DNA of 64,000 bases from Streptomyces sp. NRRL WC-3742. Lineage in GTDB: Bacteria > Actinomycetota > Actinomycetes > Streptomycetales > Streptomycetaceae. The first letter of the stretch is position 1; every line of letters starts with the position of its first letter. Below the pieces are notes generated by a model. It did no database searches. It saw only the letters and a list, made by a program, of their open reading frames with translations, and had not been told where the DNA came from. The stretch covers positions 65,844 to 129,843 of the forward strand of contig NZ_JOCF01000012.1 of the NCBI RefSeq assembly GCF_000720635.1, in the 5' to 3' direction. The translations under genes and the position numbers were made by a program. This document shows, piece after piece, positions 33,858 to 43,334 of the stretch.

Positions 33858-35765
33858 GTGGCCGGGCGGATCAGGGACGAAGACGTACAGGCGGTGCGCA
33901 GCGCACTGCCGATCGACGCGGTGGTCGGCGACTACGTACAGCTCACCAACGGTGGCGGTGGCGAGTACAAGGGCGTCTGTCCCTTCCACGACGAGAAGTC
34001 CGCCTCCTTCTACGTGAACCCCGCCAAGGGCGTCTTCCACTGCTTCGGCTGCCAGGAGAACGGCGACACCATCGCCTTCCTGATGAAGATCGAGCACTTC
34101 ACCTTCGCCGAGGCCGTCGAGCGCATGGCCGCCCAGGCCGGGATCACCCTGCGCTACGAGGAGGGCGGCTACAGCCCCCGCCACCAGCAGGGCGAGCGCA
34201 CCCGCCTGGTCGAGGCCCACAAGGTGGCGTCCGCCTACTACCGGGAGCAGCTGGCCTCGCCGGAGGCGGAGATCGGGCGCCGCTTCCTGGCCGAGCGCGG
34301 TTTCGACGAGGAGGCGGCGACGACCTTCGGCGTCGGCTACGCGCCCGTCGGGTGGGAGCACCTGGTCCGCTTCCTGCGCGGCAAGGGCTTCACGGACAAG
34401 GAGATCCTGCTCGGGGGCCTGGCCTCGCAGGGGCAGCGCGGCGGCCTGATCGACCGCTTCCGGGGCCGCCTGGTCTGGCCGATCCGCGACATCGCCGGCG
34501 AGGTGGTCGGCTTCGGCGCCCGCCGTCTGCGCGAGGACGACAACGGTCCGAAGTACCTGAACACCCCCGAGACGCCGATCTACAAGAAGTCCCACGTGCT
34601 GTACGGCATCGACCTGGCGAAGAAGGAGATCGCCAAGTCGGGCCGCGCGGTGGTGGTCGAGGGCTACACCGACGTGATGGCCTGCCACCTGGCCGGGGTG
34701 ACCACGGCGGTGGCGACCTGCGGCACGGCCTTCGCCGAGGACCACATCAAGATCATCCGTCGGCTGCTGATGGACACCTCCCAGTACCGGGGCGAGACCG
34801 TCTTCACCTTCGACGGCGACGCCGCCGGGCAGAAGGCCGCCCTGCGCGCCTTCGAGGACGACCAGAAGTTCGCCGCCAAGACCTCCATCGCCGTCAGCCC
34901 CGGCGGCATGGACCCCTGCGAACTGCGCCTGGCCCAGGGTGACGAGGCCGTCCGGAACCTGATCGACAACCCCGTCCCGCTCTTCGAGTTCGCCCTGACC
35001 TCGGCCGTCGCCCGGCACCGCGTGGACACCCCGGAGGGGCGTTCGGCGGCGCTGGAGGAGGCGGCCCCGATCGTCGCCAAGATCAAGGACCGCTCGATCC
35101 AGCACGAGTACGCCGTCCGCCTGGCCGGCATGCTCGGCATCCTCGACGAGCAGTTCGTCGTCCGCCGGATCTCCCAGCTCGCCCGCTGGGACCGCGAGCG
35201 CCAGCAGAACCCCCGGGGCGCCGCCGCCCAGCGCCGCCCCGAGGCCGTCCAGCCGCCGAGCCCCGCCCAGCCGGCCTTCCGGCTGAACCCGCGCGACGCC
35301 GCCCAGTTCGTCGAGCGCGAGCTGCTCAAGCTGGCCCTCCAGCACCCGGACCTGGTCAGCCCGGCCTTCGACCACTACGGCGAGGACGAGTTCCCGACCC
35401 CGCCGTACACCGCCGTGCGCCAGGCCATCGCCAAGGCCGGCGGAGCCGCGTACGGGGCCACCGTGAAGGACTTCACCACTGCCGTGCGCGAGGCGTGCCC
35501 GGACGACCGGGTCCGCTCGCTGGTGACGGAGCTGACCGTGGAGCCCGTCCGCTCCCGCCGCAAGGCCGACGCGATCTACGCCGGGGAGTTCCTGGTCAAG
35601 CTGCGCCTGCTGGCCGTCGACCGCCGCATCGCGGAGGGCCGCGCCTACCTCCAGCGCCTCGGCCACCGGGCCGACGCGGAGCAGCTGCACGCGGTGCAGA
35701 CCGAGCTGTGGCAGCTCCAGCAGTACGGCGATCAGCTCAAGAGCAGGGGCTCGGCGGCTCTCTAG
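33858..35765 (+). CDS. dnaG: DNA primase
   Basis: Synthesises RNA primers at the replication fork. The N-terminal zinc domain is CPFHDEKSASF to HCFGC (ligands Cys41, His44, Cys62, Cys65). The TOPRIM catalytic core starts near residue 262 with VVVEGYTDVMACHLAG and has the DGDAAGQKA acidic motif. The C-terminal helicase-binding region (from about 475) ends ALHAVQTELWQLQQYGDQL. Length 635 is normal for actinomycetes. Start is GTG 33858. An Arg/Gln/Pro-rich linker (RERQQNPRGAAAQRRPEAVQ) separates core and C-terminal domains. Confidence 0.97.
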   Translation: MAGRIRDEDVQAVRSALPIDAVVGDYVQLTNGGGGEYKGVCPFHDEKSASFYVNPAKGVFHCFGCQENGDTIAFLMKIEHFTFAEAVERMAAQAGITLRYEEGGYSPRHQQGERTRLVEAHKVASAYYREQLASPEAEIGRRFLAERGFDEEAATTFGVGYAPVGWEHLVRFLRGKGFTDKEILLGGLASQGQRGGLIDRFRGRLVWPIRDIAGEVVGFGARRLREDDNGPKYLNTPETPIYKKSHVLYGIDLAKKEIAKSGRAVVVEGYTDVMACHLAGVTTAVATCGTAFAEDHIKIIRRLLMDTSQYRGETVFTFDGDAAGQKAALRAFEDDQKFAAKTSIAVSPGGMDPCELRLAQGDEAVRNLIDNPVPLFEFALTSAVARHRVDTPEGRSAALEEAAPIVAKIKDRSIQHEYAVRLAGMLGILDEQFVVRRISQLARWDRERQQNPRGAAAQRRPEAVQPPSPAQPAFRLNPRDAAQFVERELLKLALQHPDLVSPAFDHYGEDEFPTPPYTAVRQAIAKAGGAAYGATVKDFTTAVREACPDDRVRSLVTELTVEPVRSRRKADAIYAGEFLVKLRLLAVDRRIAEGRAYLQRLGHRADAEQLHAVQTELWQLQQYGDQLKSRGSAAL

Positions 35766-35882
35766 CGCAGAAAGTCGACGCACGAGTCTCGGCCACGGAG
35801 TGTGGCGTGGCGCACACTGGTTGGCGCCCCCACCTCCGTACAGCGCGGGTCCGCCAGAGTCGCGCCCGCCCAGAGGATGCCC

Positions 35883-36962
35883 GTGGACCGAGGCCCAGCC
35901 GCAGCGACCGCCCCCACCGTCACCGCTACCGCCGTACCGGACCCCGTGCTCGAGCCCGAGCAGGAGCCGGAGTCCGAATCCGACCCGGAATCCGAGTCCG
36001 GGCCGGAACCTGAAGACGAACCCCGCGAGCGCGCCGCCGAGGCGGGCGACGGGCCGGCCGCCGACCTGCTGCGCCAGTACCTGCGCGAGATCGGCCGGGT
36101 GCGCCTGCTGACCGCCGCCGAGGAGGTGGAACTGGCCCGCCGCGTCGAGGCGGGCCTGTTCGCCGAGGAGCGGCTGAACGCCGACCCGCCCCCGCCCGAG
36201 CGCCTCGCCCGCGAGCTGGACTCCCTGGTGGTGCTCGGCCGGATCGCCAAGCGCCGCCTGATCGAGGCGAACCTGCGCCTGGTGGTCTCCGTCGCCAAGC
36301 GCTACGTCGGCCGCGGCCTGACCCTGCTGGACCTCGTCCAGGAGGGCAACCTCGGCCTGATCCGTGCGGTGGAGAAGTTCGACTACGCCCGCGGCTACAA
36401 GTTCTCCACGTACGCGACCTGGTGGATCCGCCAGGCGATGAGCCGGGCGCTGGCCGACCAGGCCCGCACGATCCGGGTGCCGGTGCACGTGGTCGAGCTG
36501 ATCAACCGCGTGGTGCGCGTCCAGCGGGGCCTGCTCCAGGAGCGCGGCCTGGAACCCGCCCCGGCCGACATCGCCGCCGCCCTGGAACTGACCGAGGCGC
36601 GGGTGCGCGACCTGCTGAGGCTGGCCCAGGAGCCGATCTCCCTGCACACCCCGGTCGGCGAGGACGAGGACGTGGCGCTCGGCGACCTGATCGAGGACGC
36701 CGACGCCGCCTCACCGGCCGAGTCCGCGACCTTCCTGCTGCTGCGCCAGCACCTGGAGGCCGTCCTGGACACCCTGGGCGAGCGCGAGCGCCAGGTCGTC
36801 CAGCTGCGCTACGGCCTGGACGACGGCCGCCCGCGCACGTTGGAGGAGATCGGCGCCGTCTTCGGCGTGACCAGGGAGCGGATCCGCCAGATCGAGTCCA
36901 AGACCCTGGTCAAGCTCCGCGCCCACGCCTACGCCGAACAGTTGCGCGGCTACCTCGACTGA
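35883..36962 (+). CDS. Principal-type RNA polymerase sigma factor, HrdA-like (359 aa)
   Basis: Group 1/2 sigma-70 protein. Region 1.2 [16 protein letters not shown], region 2 [25 protein letters not shown] and [13 protein letters not shown], region 3 [13 protein letters not shown], region 4.2 [22 protein letters not shown] highly acidic Glu/Pro/Ser N-terminus replaces most of region 1.1. The AGAGG site at 35872-35876 fits the GTG at 35883 (six-base spacing) better than the ATG at 35877. In Streptomyces hrdA lies near dnaG, so hrdA is the likely identity, but I cannot exclude hrdD. Its 3' end overlaps the next, convergent gene by 13 bases. Confidence 0.93.
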   Translation: MDRGPAAATAPTVTATAVPDPVLEPEQEPESESDPESESGPEPEDEPRERAAEAGDGPAADLLRQYLREIGRVRLLTAAEEVELARRVEAGLFAEERLNADPPPPERLARELDSLVVLGRIAKRRLIEANLRLVVSVAKRYVGRGLTLLDLVQEGNLGLIRAVEKFDYARGYKFSTYATWWIRQAMSRALADQARTIRVPVHVVELINRVVRVQRGLLQERGLEPAPADIAAALELTEARVRDLLRLAQEPISLHTPVGEDEDVALGDLIEDADAASPAESATFLLLRQHLEAVLDTLGERERQVVQLRYGLDDGRPRTLEEIGAVFGVTRERIRQIESKTLVKLRAHAYAEQLRGYLD

Positions 36963-38110
36963 GGGCTCGGGGACTCCGAGGCCGGGGCCGCCGGGGTCGT
37001 CGGAGCCGCCGGGGCCGTCTCGCCCGGAGCGGCCGGTGTGATCGGCGGGGCCTGGGGCGCGACGGTGGCCGGAATGGACGGCGTGCCCGGGGTGGCCACG
37101 GCGGGCGTGGTGCTCGCCCCCGCGCCCGTGCCCGGGGGAGGGGTGGCCTTGCCGGTCGGGATCGGCGTGGAGTCCACCACCATGGCCAGGTTGGAGAGGA
37201 CCAGGGTGCAGTCGTGCCCGGACGGCTGGAAGCCGCAGACCTGGAAGCCGATCGCCGGGTCCGCCGCGCTCAGCATCGGCGAGTAGTTGTCGTAGCCGTA
37301 GTGGATGAGCGCCGTCTCGCTGTCCCCGGTGGTGTCGGTGATCGTCGCGTAGTCCTTGGGCTCGCCCTCGGTGATCGCCGACCAGGCGGCCTCGCAGATC
37401 CGGCTGTAGCGCAGGTAGACGACCACCTTGCCGATGACCGTGGTCGCGAGCGTACGGGCGTCCCGGCCGCAGCCGGTGTTCTTCGGGTCCTTGTGCGCGC
37501 AGCCGAGCGCCTGGCAGGTCGCGACGGTGGGGACGGGCGAGGGCGGGGTGACGGTCGGGCTGGCGGTCGGCGTCAGTGTGGCCTCGGCGGCGGCCGCCCG
37601 GTCGTCCTGCTGACGCCCGACGTTGAGGCCCGCGAGCACCAGCAGGGCCGCCACCGCGACCGCGGCGGAGACCAGCACCGCCGGGCGCCGCCACCAGGCC
37701 GGTACGGGCCCGGGCTCGTCCGCGGAGGGCTCGGCAGCGGGCTCGGCGCCGGGTTCGGCGTCAGGTGCCGCGACCGGCTCGGCCGCGAGCTGAGCGTCGG
37801 CCGCGGCGGAAGCCTCCGCGGGCGCCTTCTCCAGGGAGACCTTGGGCCGCTCCTCCACCGTCCGCTGCCACAGCGCCCGCAGCGCGGGACCGTCGCACTC
37901 GACCGCCCCGACCAGCGCCTCCAGCGCCTGCTCGGTGATGCTCCGCTTGCCGTTGAGCCAGCGCTCCCAGGAGGCCCGGCTGTAGTGCGTCCGGGAGGCC
38001 AGCTCGGAGAGCGACAGCCCGGCGGCGTCCTTGATGGCCCGGAGTTCCCCGGCCAGGTCCCTCTCGGGCCCCGACAGCTCCTCGGGCAGGTCCTTCCACG
38101 CGGAACTCAA
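36950..38110 (-). CDS. Membrane-anchored XRE-HTH protein with extracytoplasmic domain (386 aa)
   Basis: N-terminal HTH (about 20-75): [36 protein letters not shown]. An acidic Ala/Glu/Pro linker follows, then one membrane helix ([22 protein letters not shown], about 165-186) and a 150-residue outer domain with four Cys ([20 protein letters not shown]) and a Pro/Thr-rich tail. I take the TTG at 38110 as start because GGAAGG lies five bases upstream; an ATG at 38182 would add 24 residues. This is the RodZ-like topology of a cytoplasmic DNA- or protein-binding HTH joined to a wall-facing domain. Confidence 0.78.
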   Translation of the reverse strand: MSSAWKDLPEELSGPERDLAGELRAIKDAAGLSLSELASRTHYSRASWERWLNGKRSITEQALEALVGAVECDGPALRALWQRTVEERPKVSLEKAPAEASAAADAQLAAEPVAAPDAEPGAEPAAEPSADEPGPVPAWWRRPAVLVSAAVAVAALLVLAGLNVGRQQDDRAAAAEATLTPTASPTVTPPSPVPTVATCQALGCAHKDPKNTGCGRDARTLATTVIGKVVVYLRYSRICEAAWSAITEGEPKDYATITDTTGDSETALIHYGYDNYSPMLSAADPAIGFQVCGFQPSGHDCTLVLSNLAMVVDSTPIPTGKATPPPGTGAGASTTPAVATPGTPSIPATVAPQAPPITPAAPGETAPAAPTTPAAPASESPSPQSR

Positions 38111-38386
38111 TGCGGCCTTCCAAGCTGGGAGTCGGGGAGGGGCGGCGGGGCACGGGCCGTCCGGGTGTCTCCGCCTCTCCAACCTCTTCGGCCTGCCGTC
38201 TCAAACCCCAGGTCCTGGCGCTGAGACGCTCGGAAGTGTCTCACAACCCCCGGAAACGCTCGAACATTCACGCGTCTGTCAGGCACAGTTCTCTCACCGG
38301 TCCGGTTCGCCGACCGGCCGCGACGTTCGGGAGCCGACCGGTCAGCCGGATTCGGCCCGATCGCACGTCCCGTTCACCCCCACTCG

Positions 38387-38420
38387 ACCGAGGCAGCCTC
38401 GCGGGGGGAGGCTGCCCCGG
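38387..38420. terminator. Imperfect hairpin, GGCAGCCTC stem
   Basis: Nine-base perfect core (GGCAGCCTC, 38392-38400, with GAGGCTGCC, 38408-38416) extended by ACCG/CGGT ends. It lies upstream of the HTH gene and beyond the gad terminator, so it may be a second stop for leftward transcription from gad. Confidence 0.5.
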
Positions 38421-38433
38421 TCGGAACGGGACG

Positions 38434-38473
38434 CACGGCGGGGAGGGCGCTTCACCGCGCCCTCCCCGCCGTG
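38434..38473 (-). terminator. Terminator of the glutamate decarboxylase gene
   Basis: Perfect 17-nt arms (CACGGCGGGGAGGGCGC and complement) around TTCACC, 37 bases past the gad stop codon at 38511. The rest of 38111-38510 holds the HTH gene promoter region; no further gene seen. Confidence 0.8.
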
Positions 38474-38510
38474 ACCACGTTCGTACGCGGCGGACGCAGG
38501 TACCGGGCGT

Positions 38511-39914
38511 TCAGTGGTGGAAGCCCGCCCGGGCCGGCACGCCGAGGTCCCTGAGCGGGACGGGCTGGCGCCGCAGCTCCGGCAGCAGTCGGCCGAGGTC
38601 GGCGAGCAGCAGGTCGGCGAGGTCCCGGGAGAAGCCGTTGCGGCAGACGATCCGCAGCACCGACAGGTCCTCCCGGTGCGGCGGGAACGTGTACGCGGGC
38701 ACCTGCCAGCCGCGTTCGCGCAGCCGCCGGGAGACGTCGAAGACGTCGAAGGGCATGTCCTCGGTGGTCGTGAAGGCGAACACGGGGACCTCGTCCCCGC
38801 GGGTGAGCAGCCGGAAGCAGCCGAGTTCGCCGATCCGCCCGGCCAGGTACCGCGCGACCTCCCGGCTGGCGCCCTGCACGGCCCGGAAGCCCTCCCGGCC
38901 CAGGCGCAGGAACACGTAGTACTGGGCGGCCACCTGCGCGCCGGGCCGGGAGAAGTTCAGCGCGAAGGTCGGCATCTCCCCGCCGAGGTAGTTGACCCGG
39001 AAGACCAGTTCCTCGGGCAGTGCCTCCTTGTCCCGCCACAGCGCCCAGCCCACGCCCGGGTAGACCAGCCCGTACTTGTGGCCCGAGCAATTGATCGAGG
39101 CGACCCGGGGCAGCCGGAAGTCCCACACCAGCTCCGGGTCGAGGAAGGGCGCCACCATGCCGCCGGAGGCGCCGTCCACGTGTACGGGCACGTCCAGGCC
39201 CGTGCGCTCCTGGAAGGCGTCCAGGGCGGCGCAGATGTCCGCGATCGGCTCGTAGGAGCCGTCGAAGGTGGAGCCGAGCACGCCGACCACACCGATGGTG
39301 TTCTCGTCGCACAGGGCGGCGGCCTGTTCGGCGTCGAGGTGGAAGCGCTCGCCGCTCATCGGCGCGGTGCGGGCCTCGACCTCCCAGAAGGTGCAGAACT
39401 TCTCCCAGCAGACCTGCACGTTGATGCCCATCACCAGGTTGGGCCGGGCCCCGGTCGCGTAGCGGTCGGGGTTGCGGCGCATCCAGCGGCGCTTGAGGGC
39501 CATCCCGGCGAGCATGCAGGCTTCGCTGGAGCCGGTGGTGGAGCAGCCGACGGCGGCGTCCGGGTCGGGGGCGTGCCACAGGTCGGCGAGGATGGCCACG
39601 CAGCGGCGCTCCAGTTCGGCGGTCTGCGGGTACTCGTCCTTGTCGATCATGTTCTTGTCGAGGCACTCGGTCATCAGCCGGGTGGCCTGCGTCTCCATGG
39701 TGGTGGTGACGAAGGTCGCCAGGTTGAGCCGGGCGCTGCCGTCGAGCAGCAGCTCGTCATGGACGAGCTGGTAGGCGGTGTCGGCGCTGACGGGCCCCTC
39801 GCCGAGCCGGTGCAGGGGCGGGGCGAGCTCCATGGCGCCCAGCGGGTCGGAGATGCCCGTGAACGGGCCGATGCTCAGCCGGCGGTCGTCGCCGGCCCCC
39901 TTGTGCAGCGCCAT
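38511..39914 (-). CDS. gad: Glutamate decarboxylase (467 aa)
   Basis: PLP enzyme converting glutamate to GABA and CO2. It follows the bacterial GadB layout: LDGSARLNLATFVTTTMETQA, GCSTTGSSEACMLAG, HVDGASGGMVAPFLDP (Asp that binds the PLP nitrogen) and SINCSGHKYGLVYPG with the Schiff-base Lys at residue 280. The length and the short N-terminal helix match. The C-terminal tail ends FHH, short of the autoinhibitory His tail of E. coli GadB. No glutamate/GABA antiporter adjoins it, so an acid-resistance role is not shown. Starts 105 bases downstream of xylB, same strand. Confidence 0.95.
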   Translation of the reverse strand: MALHKGAGDDRRLSIGPFTGISDPLGAMELAPPLHRLGEGPVSADTAYQLVHDELLLDGSARLNLATFVTTTMETQATRLMTECLDKNMIDKDEYPQTAELERRCVAILADLWHAPDPDAAVGCSTTGSSEACMLAGMALKRRWMRRNPDRYATGARPNLVMGINVQVCWEKFCTFWEVEARTAPMSGERFHLDAEQAAALCDENTIGVVGVLGSTFDGSYEPIADICAALDAFQERTGLDVPVHVDGASGGMVAPFLDPELVWDFRLPRVASINCSGHKYGLVYPGVGWALWRDKEALPEELVFRVNYLGGEMPTFALNFSRPGAQVAAQYYVFLRLGREGFRAVQGASREVARYLAGRIGELGCFRLLTRGDEVPVFAFTTTEDMPFDVFDVSRRLRERGWQVPAYTFPPHREDLSVLRIVCRNGFSRDLADLLLADLGRLLPELRRQPVPLRDLGVPARAGFHH

Positions 39915-40019
39915 CGCGTCCCGCCGCCCTTCACGCCCGTGGCCCGTCGTCGATGTCCAGCCCGGTCCACGCTGCCACCGGCGGCGGGGTGACGCATCCT
40001 CGCGGGCCCGCCCCGCGGG

Positions 40020-41450
40020 CTACTGCGCCTCGGGGTGGATCCGGTCCCGCGCTGCCCGGTACTGCTGGCGCACCGCCGAGCCGATCGCCAGGTCCTGGTC
40101 GCCGTCCGGCTCGACGGTCTGCGCCTCGGGCAGCTCCCACTCGGGCGGCTCGGGGGTGCCGGCCAGCGCCCAGGCGGCCTGCCGGGCGGCACCGCGCGCG
40201 GCGTGCGCCCCGGGCGGCGGCACCACGACGGGGACGCCGAACAGCATCGGCGCGACGTGCCGTACGGCGGGCAGGCGCCCGGCGGTGCCGAGCAGGAACA
40301 CCCGCTTGATCTCGACGCCCTGGGCGCGCAGCACGTCCAGCGCGTCCGCGATGTTGCACAGCATGCCCTCGACGGCTGCCCTGGCGAGGTGCTGAGGGGT
40401 CATCGCCTCGGCCCGCAGGCCCGTCAGGGTGCCGGCGGCGTGCGGCAGGGCGGGGGTGCGCTCGCCGTCCAGGTAGGGCAGCAGCACCAGCCCGTACGCG
40501 CCGGGGGTGGAGTGCAGGGCGAGGTCGCCGAGCCCGTCCAGGTCGCAGCCGAGCATGGCGGCGGTGGAGCGCAGCACCTGGGCGGCGTTGAGGGTGGCGA
40601 CCATCGGCAGGTGGCGGCCGGTGGCGTCGGCGAAGGAGGAGACCAGGCCGGAGGCGTCGATGACGGCCTCCTCGTGCACGGCGAAGATCGTCCCGGCGCT
40701 GCCGAGGGAGACCACGGCGTCGCCGGGGCGCAGGCCCAGGCCCAGGGCGGCGGCCATGTTGTCGCCGGTGCCGGCGGAGATCAGCAGGCCCTCGGGGGTG
40801 TGCCCGGCGGGTTCGGCGGGGCCGAGCACGTGCGGCAGCTTGAGTTCGTGGCCGAGGGCCAGTTCGACGAGGTCCTGGCGGTACTCGCCGGTGACGGGGG
40901 ACCAGTAGCCGGTGCCGGAGGCATCGCCCCGGTCGGTGGTGCGGCGCTTGGGGTGGCCGAGCAACTGCCACACCAGCCAGTCGTGGGGCAGCAGCACCTC
41001 GGCGACGCGGCGGGCGTTGGCGGGCTCGAACTCGGCCAGCCAGCGCAGCTTGGCGATGGTGTACGTCGGGGCGGGCACGGCGCCGATCGCGGCCGTCCAG
41101 GCGGCGGGGCCGCCGAGGGCGTCGAGCAGCTTGGCGGCGGCGCCGCTGGAGCGGGGGTCGTTCCACAGCATCGCGGGGCGCACCAGCACCCCGCCCGCGT
41201 CCAGGCCGATCATGCCGTGCTGCTGGGCGCTGACGCCGATGGCCCGTACGCCCTCCAGCAGGCCCCCGGTGGCGGCGTCGCCGAGGGAGTGCAGCCACAT
41301 CTGGGGGTCGGCCTCGCCGGGGCGCAGGTCCTGGTCCTCGGGCACGGGATGGGGCGCCTTGCCGGAGCGCAGCACCTCGCCGGTGTCACCGTCGCACGCG
41401 ACGATCCGGGTGCTGGTGGTGGAGCTGTCTATCCCCGCGACGATGGCCAT
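40020..41450 (-). CDS. xylB: Xylulokinase (476 aa)
   Basis: FGGY carbohydrate kinase. N-terminal phosphate loop AGIDSSTTSTRIVACD, the substrate block VSAQQHGMIGLD, WNDPRS, the catalytic Asp region AGTGDNMAAALG and the C-terminal ATP region FLLGTAGRLPAVRHVAP. Xylulokinase phosphorylates D-xylulose for the pentose phosphate pathway. No xylA lies in this window. The adenosine motif has GTAG in place of the usual GGGA, a small deviation. Leftward; it may be co-transcribed with gad, though a 105-base gap exists. Confidence 0.9.
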   Translation of the reverse strand: MAIVAGIDSSTTSTRIVACDGDTGEVLRSGKAPHPVPEDQDLRPGEADPQMWLHSLGDAATGGLLEGVRAIGVSAQQHGMIGLDAGGVLVRPAMLWNDPRSSGAAAKLLDALGGPAAWTAAIGAVPAPTYTIAKLRWLAEFEPANARRVAEVLLPHDWLVWQLLGHPKRRTTDRGDASGTGYWSPVTGEYRQDLVELALGHELKLPHVLGPAEPAGHTPEGLLISAGTGDNMAAALGLGLRPGDAVVSLGSAGTIFAVHEEAVIDASGLVSSFADATGRHLPMVATLNAAQVLRSTAAMLGCDLDGLGDLALHSTPGAYGLVLLPYLDGERTPALPHAAGTLTGLRAEAMTPQHLARAAVEGMLCNIADALDVLRAQGVEIKRVFLLGTAGRLPAVRHVAPMLFGVPVVVPPPGAHAARGAARQAAWALAGTPEPPEWELPEAQTVEPDGDQDLAIGSAVRQQYRAARDRIHPEAQ

Positions 41451-41557
41451 GTCGAGATCATGCCTCAGCCCGGCCCGGGACGCGTCCGGGCCGGGCGTGC
41501 TGTTGCCGGTTCGCGACCCGGCGTTGGGCTGTGTGTCGCCCGGGGATCACCGGCCCG

Positions 41558-41854
41558 TCACGGCCGGACGGTACCCCAGCCGTCCTCGCCCCCGTCGCGG
41601 GTGCGGTTGAGGTACGGCACCCGGTCCGTGACCGCGTTCGGCAGCCGGCCCCCCACCCGGTCGGCGACCGCCCCGGCCGCCTTCCCGGCGACGGCGCCGG
41701 CCTGCTGCCGGGCCCGGTCGGTGGCCCCCTGCACCGAGGGACTCTGGGCGATCTGCCGGGTGACCTTGGCGATCTGTTCGTAGCGCTCTCGCCCGGCCTT
41801 GGAGCCGAGGACGTAGCCGGCCGCGAAACCCACGGCCAACGACAGCTTCCACAT
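41558..41854 (-). CDS. YtxH-like small membrane protein (98 aa)
   Basis: MWKLSLAVGFAAGYVLGSKA at the N-terminus is a short signal-anchor helix with the G-x-x-x-G pattern of YtxH proteins, followed by a helical Gln/Ala-rich segment (QIAKVTRQIAQSPSVQGATD) and a polar tail. Similar proteins are small stress-associated membrane proteins in actinomycetes; function unknown. The ATG at 41854 has GGAGAGGG upstream. Monocistronic, leftward; its promoter region (238 bases) is shared with the tRNA-Asn genes that run the other way. Confidence 0.7.
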   Translation of the reverse strand: MWKLSLAVGFAAGYVLGSKAGRERYEQIAKVTRQIAQSPSVQGATDRARQQAGAVAGKAAGAVADRVGGRLPNAVTDRVPYLNRTRDGGEDGWGTVRP

Positions 41855-42004
41855 GGTCGAAACCCACCCTCTCCTGGCGGCCTGCTGCCGCGTTGCCCTA
41901 CCCGTTGGTCGGGACGGCGAACCGCCCGCGCCCCCAGCATCCCCGCGCGGTGCCCGGCGCGCACGGGGCGCGCCGGGTCCGGCCGGGCCGGCCGGGGAAA
42001 GCGA

Positions 42005-42036
42005 TTGGCGGACCACCCCCCCGAGTGCGCTAATGT
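42005..42036 (+). promoter_or_regulatory. Possible promoter of the tRNA-Asn genes
   Basis: TTGGCG (42005-42010) and TAATGT (42031-42036) stand 20 bases apart, slightly wide, 57 bases before the first tRNA. TAATGT is a good -10; the -35 is tentative. Confidence 0.4.
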
Positions 42037-42092
42037 ATGTCCCGCAGCGAACGCCGAGGAGCCCGGGAAGCCGGGGCCGGAGCGGAAGCCGA

Positions 42093-42165
42093 TCCCCCAT
42101 AGCTCAATTGGCAGAGCAGCCGACTGTTAATCGGCAGGTTATTGGTTCGAGTCCAATTGGGGGAG
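42093..42165 (+). tRNA. tRNA-Asn (GTT), copy 1
   Basis: Complete cloverleaf: acceptor TCCCCCA/TGGGGGA with discriminator G, D-arm GCTC/GAGC, anticodon stem GCCGA/TCGGC with loop CTGTTAA (anticodon GTT at 42126-42128), T-arm ATTGG/CCAAT with TTCGAGT. No CCA is encoded. First of two tandem genes; identity is certain. Confidence 0.97.
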
Positions 42166-42225
42166 CTGGGAAGGAGCCCGTCAAGGCTCTCCTCCCTTGC
42201 GTGGTACGGAAGTTGTGTACCGCGA

Positions 42226-42298
42226 TCCCGCATAGCTCAATTGGCAGAGCAGCCGGCTGTTAACCGGCAGGTTTTTGGTTCGAGTCCAAATGCGGGAG
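42226..42298 (+). tRNA. tRNA-Asn (GTT), copy 2
   Basis: Same isoacceptor 60 bases downstream of copy 1. It differs by compensated changes in three stems: acceptor TCCCGCA/TGCGGGA, anticodon stem GCCGG/CCGGC and T-stem TTTGG/CCAAA. Anticodon GTT at 42259-42261. All pairings stay intact, so both copies are functional. Confidence 0.97.
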
Positions 42299-42330
42299 CT
42301 GCGCCGGGCCCGCCCGGTGACTGCTCAGAG

Positions 42331-42362
42331 CGAAGGCCCCTCGGACGACCGGGGGGCCTTCG
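42331..42362 (+). terminator. Terminator of the tRNA-Asn operon
   Basis: Perfect 10-nt outer stem CGAAGGCCCC / GGGGCCTTCG extended by a G-U-containing inner stem, then GTGTTG. It lies 32 bases past the second tRNA. Confidence 0.8.
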
Positions 42363-42448
42363 TGTTGCCCCCGTGTCGCCCTCGTCACACCGCGCTCGTC
42401 ACACCGCGCTCGTCACGCGGCGCACGGACCTCGCCGCACCGCGCCCGC

Positions 42449-43216
42449 TCAGGTGGTGGCCTGCCGGTACAGGTCGGCGACCCGCTGGTCGAAGGTCACG
42501 CTGTACGAGGTGTCCGGGCTGTTCCCGCCGCCCTCGTAGCCGCCGATCACCCCGATCACCGTCCCGTCGCCGGTCACCCACGGGCTGCCGCTGGTGCCGT
42601 CGGTGTAGCCGCCGCAGTCGAATCGTTCCTGCGTGGGGCTCTGGGAGCGGGTCCTCACCGCGCAGGTGATCGGCTCGTCGCTCTCGTTCGGGTAGCCGGT
42701 CACGGAGACGGCCAGTCCGAAGCCCTTCCCGGTGGCGATCGGGTTGCCGCCCACCGCGTCCTCGATCTGCCGGCCGCCCGTGCCGCGGACCGTGACGAAC
42801 GCGACGTCGTACTCGGGGTCGGCGTCCTCCGCCCAGCGCGGGTCCACGGTGACCGACTGCACCGGCCAACTCCCGTACGGGGAATAGCCGTTGCGGTAGC
42901 CCGGGGTGAACACCAGGCCGTCCAGCAGTCCGACCTCGTGGCTCTGCACGCAGTGCGCGGCGGTCACCAGCAGATTGCGGGCCGGGCTGTGCACGACGCT
43001 CGCGGTGCAGGCGCGCGGGCCCTGCGCGGTGTGGACGGAGAGGGTGCCGACACGGTCCCGGGCAGGGCTCTGCTGCGCCACCTCGGCGGTGGGCGCCGTC
43101 CGGTCGTCCTGCCCGCCGCAGGCGGCGACGGCGGCCAGCAGCAGTGCGGCCGACAGCGGGGCCGTCAGCGAGGCCGTGCGGGCCGCGCTCGCGGGCCGTG
43201 CCGGGCGGGGGGCCAT
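42449..43216 (-). CDS. Trypsin-like serine protease lipoprotein (255 aa), copy 2
   Basis: Signal peptide with lipobox-like AVAAC (Cys33), then a chymotrypsin-fold domain with intact triad: His88 in VTAAHCV, Asp137 in DPEYDVAF and Ser211 in GTSGSPW. Two Cys pairs match the usual disulphides. S1-like peptidase anchored outside the membrane. It is a close paralogue of the neighbour at 43335: LVFTPGYRNG, VSVTGYPNE, GVIGGYEGG. The start is ATG 43216 with GGAG upstream. Leftward, probably co-transcribed or duplicated. Confidence 0.92.
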   Translation of the reverse strand: MAPRPARPASAARTASLTAPLSAALLLAAVAACGGQDDRTAPTAEVAQQSPARDRVGTLSVHTAQGPRACTASVVHSPARNLLVTAAHCVQSHEVGLLDGLVFTPGYRNGYSPYGSWPVQSVTVDPRWAEDADPEYDVAFVTVRGTGGRQIEDAVGGNPIATGKGFGLAVSVTGYPNESDEPITCAVRTRSQSPTQERFDCGGYTDGTSGSPWVTGDGTVIGVIGGYEGGGNSPDTSYSVTFDQRVADLYRQATT

Positions 43217-43334
43217 CGGGGGCTCCGTCTCGTTCCTCGGGGCGGGCACCGGGGCCGTGCGTTCCGCCGTTCGTGAGGAACATCTACCAGCCCGGGCCCG
43301 GCGACGCCACCGCCGGGTGCGGCAGAGCCGCGGC

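Noticed and set aside
34337..35329. Reverse-strand frames inside dnaG
   Set aside because: Ser/Arg-rich composition is that of the complement of a GC-rich gene; dnaG motifs fix the sense strand.
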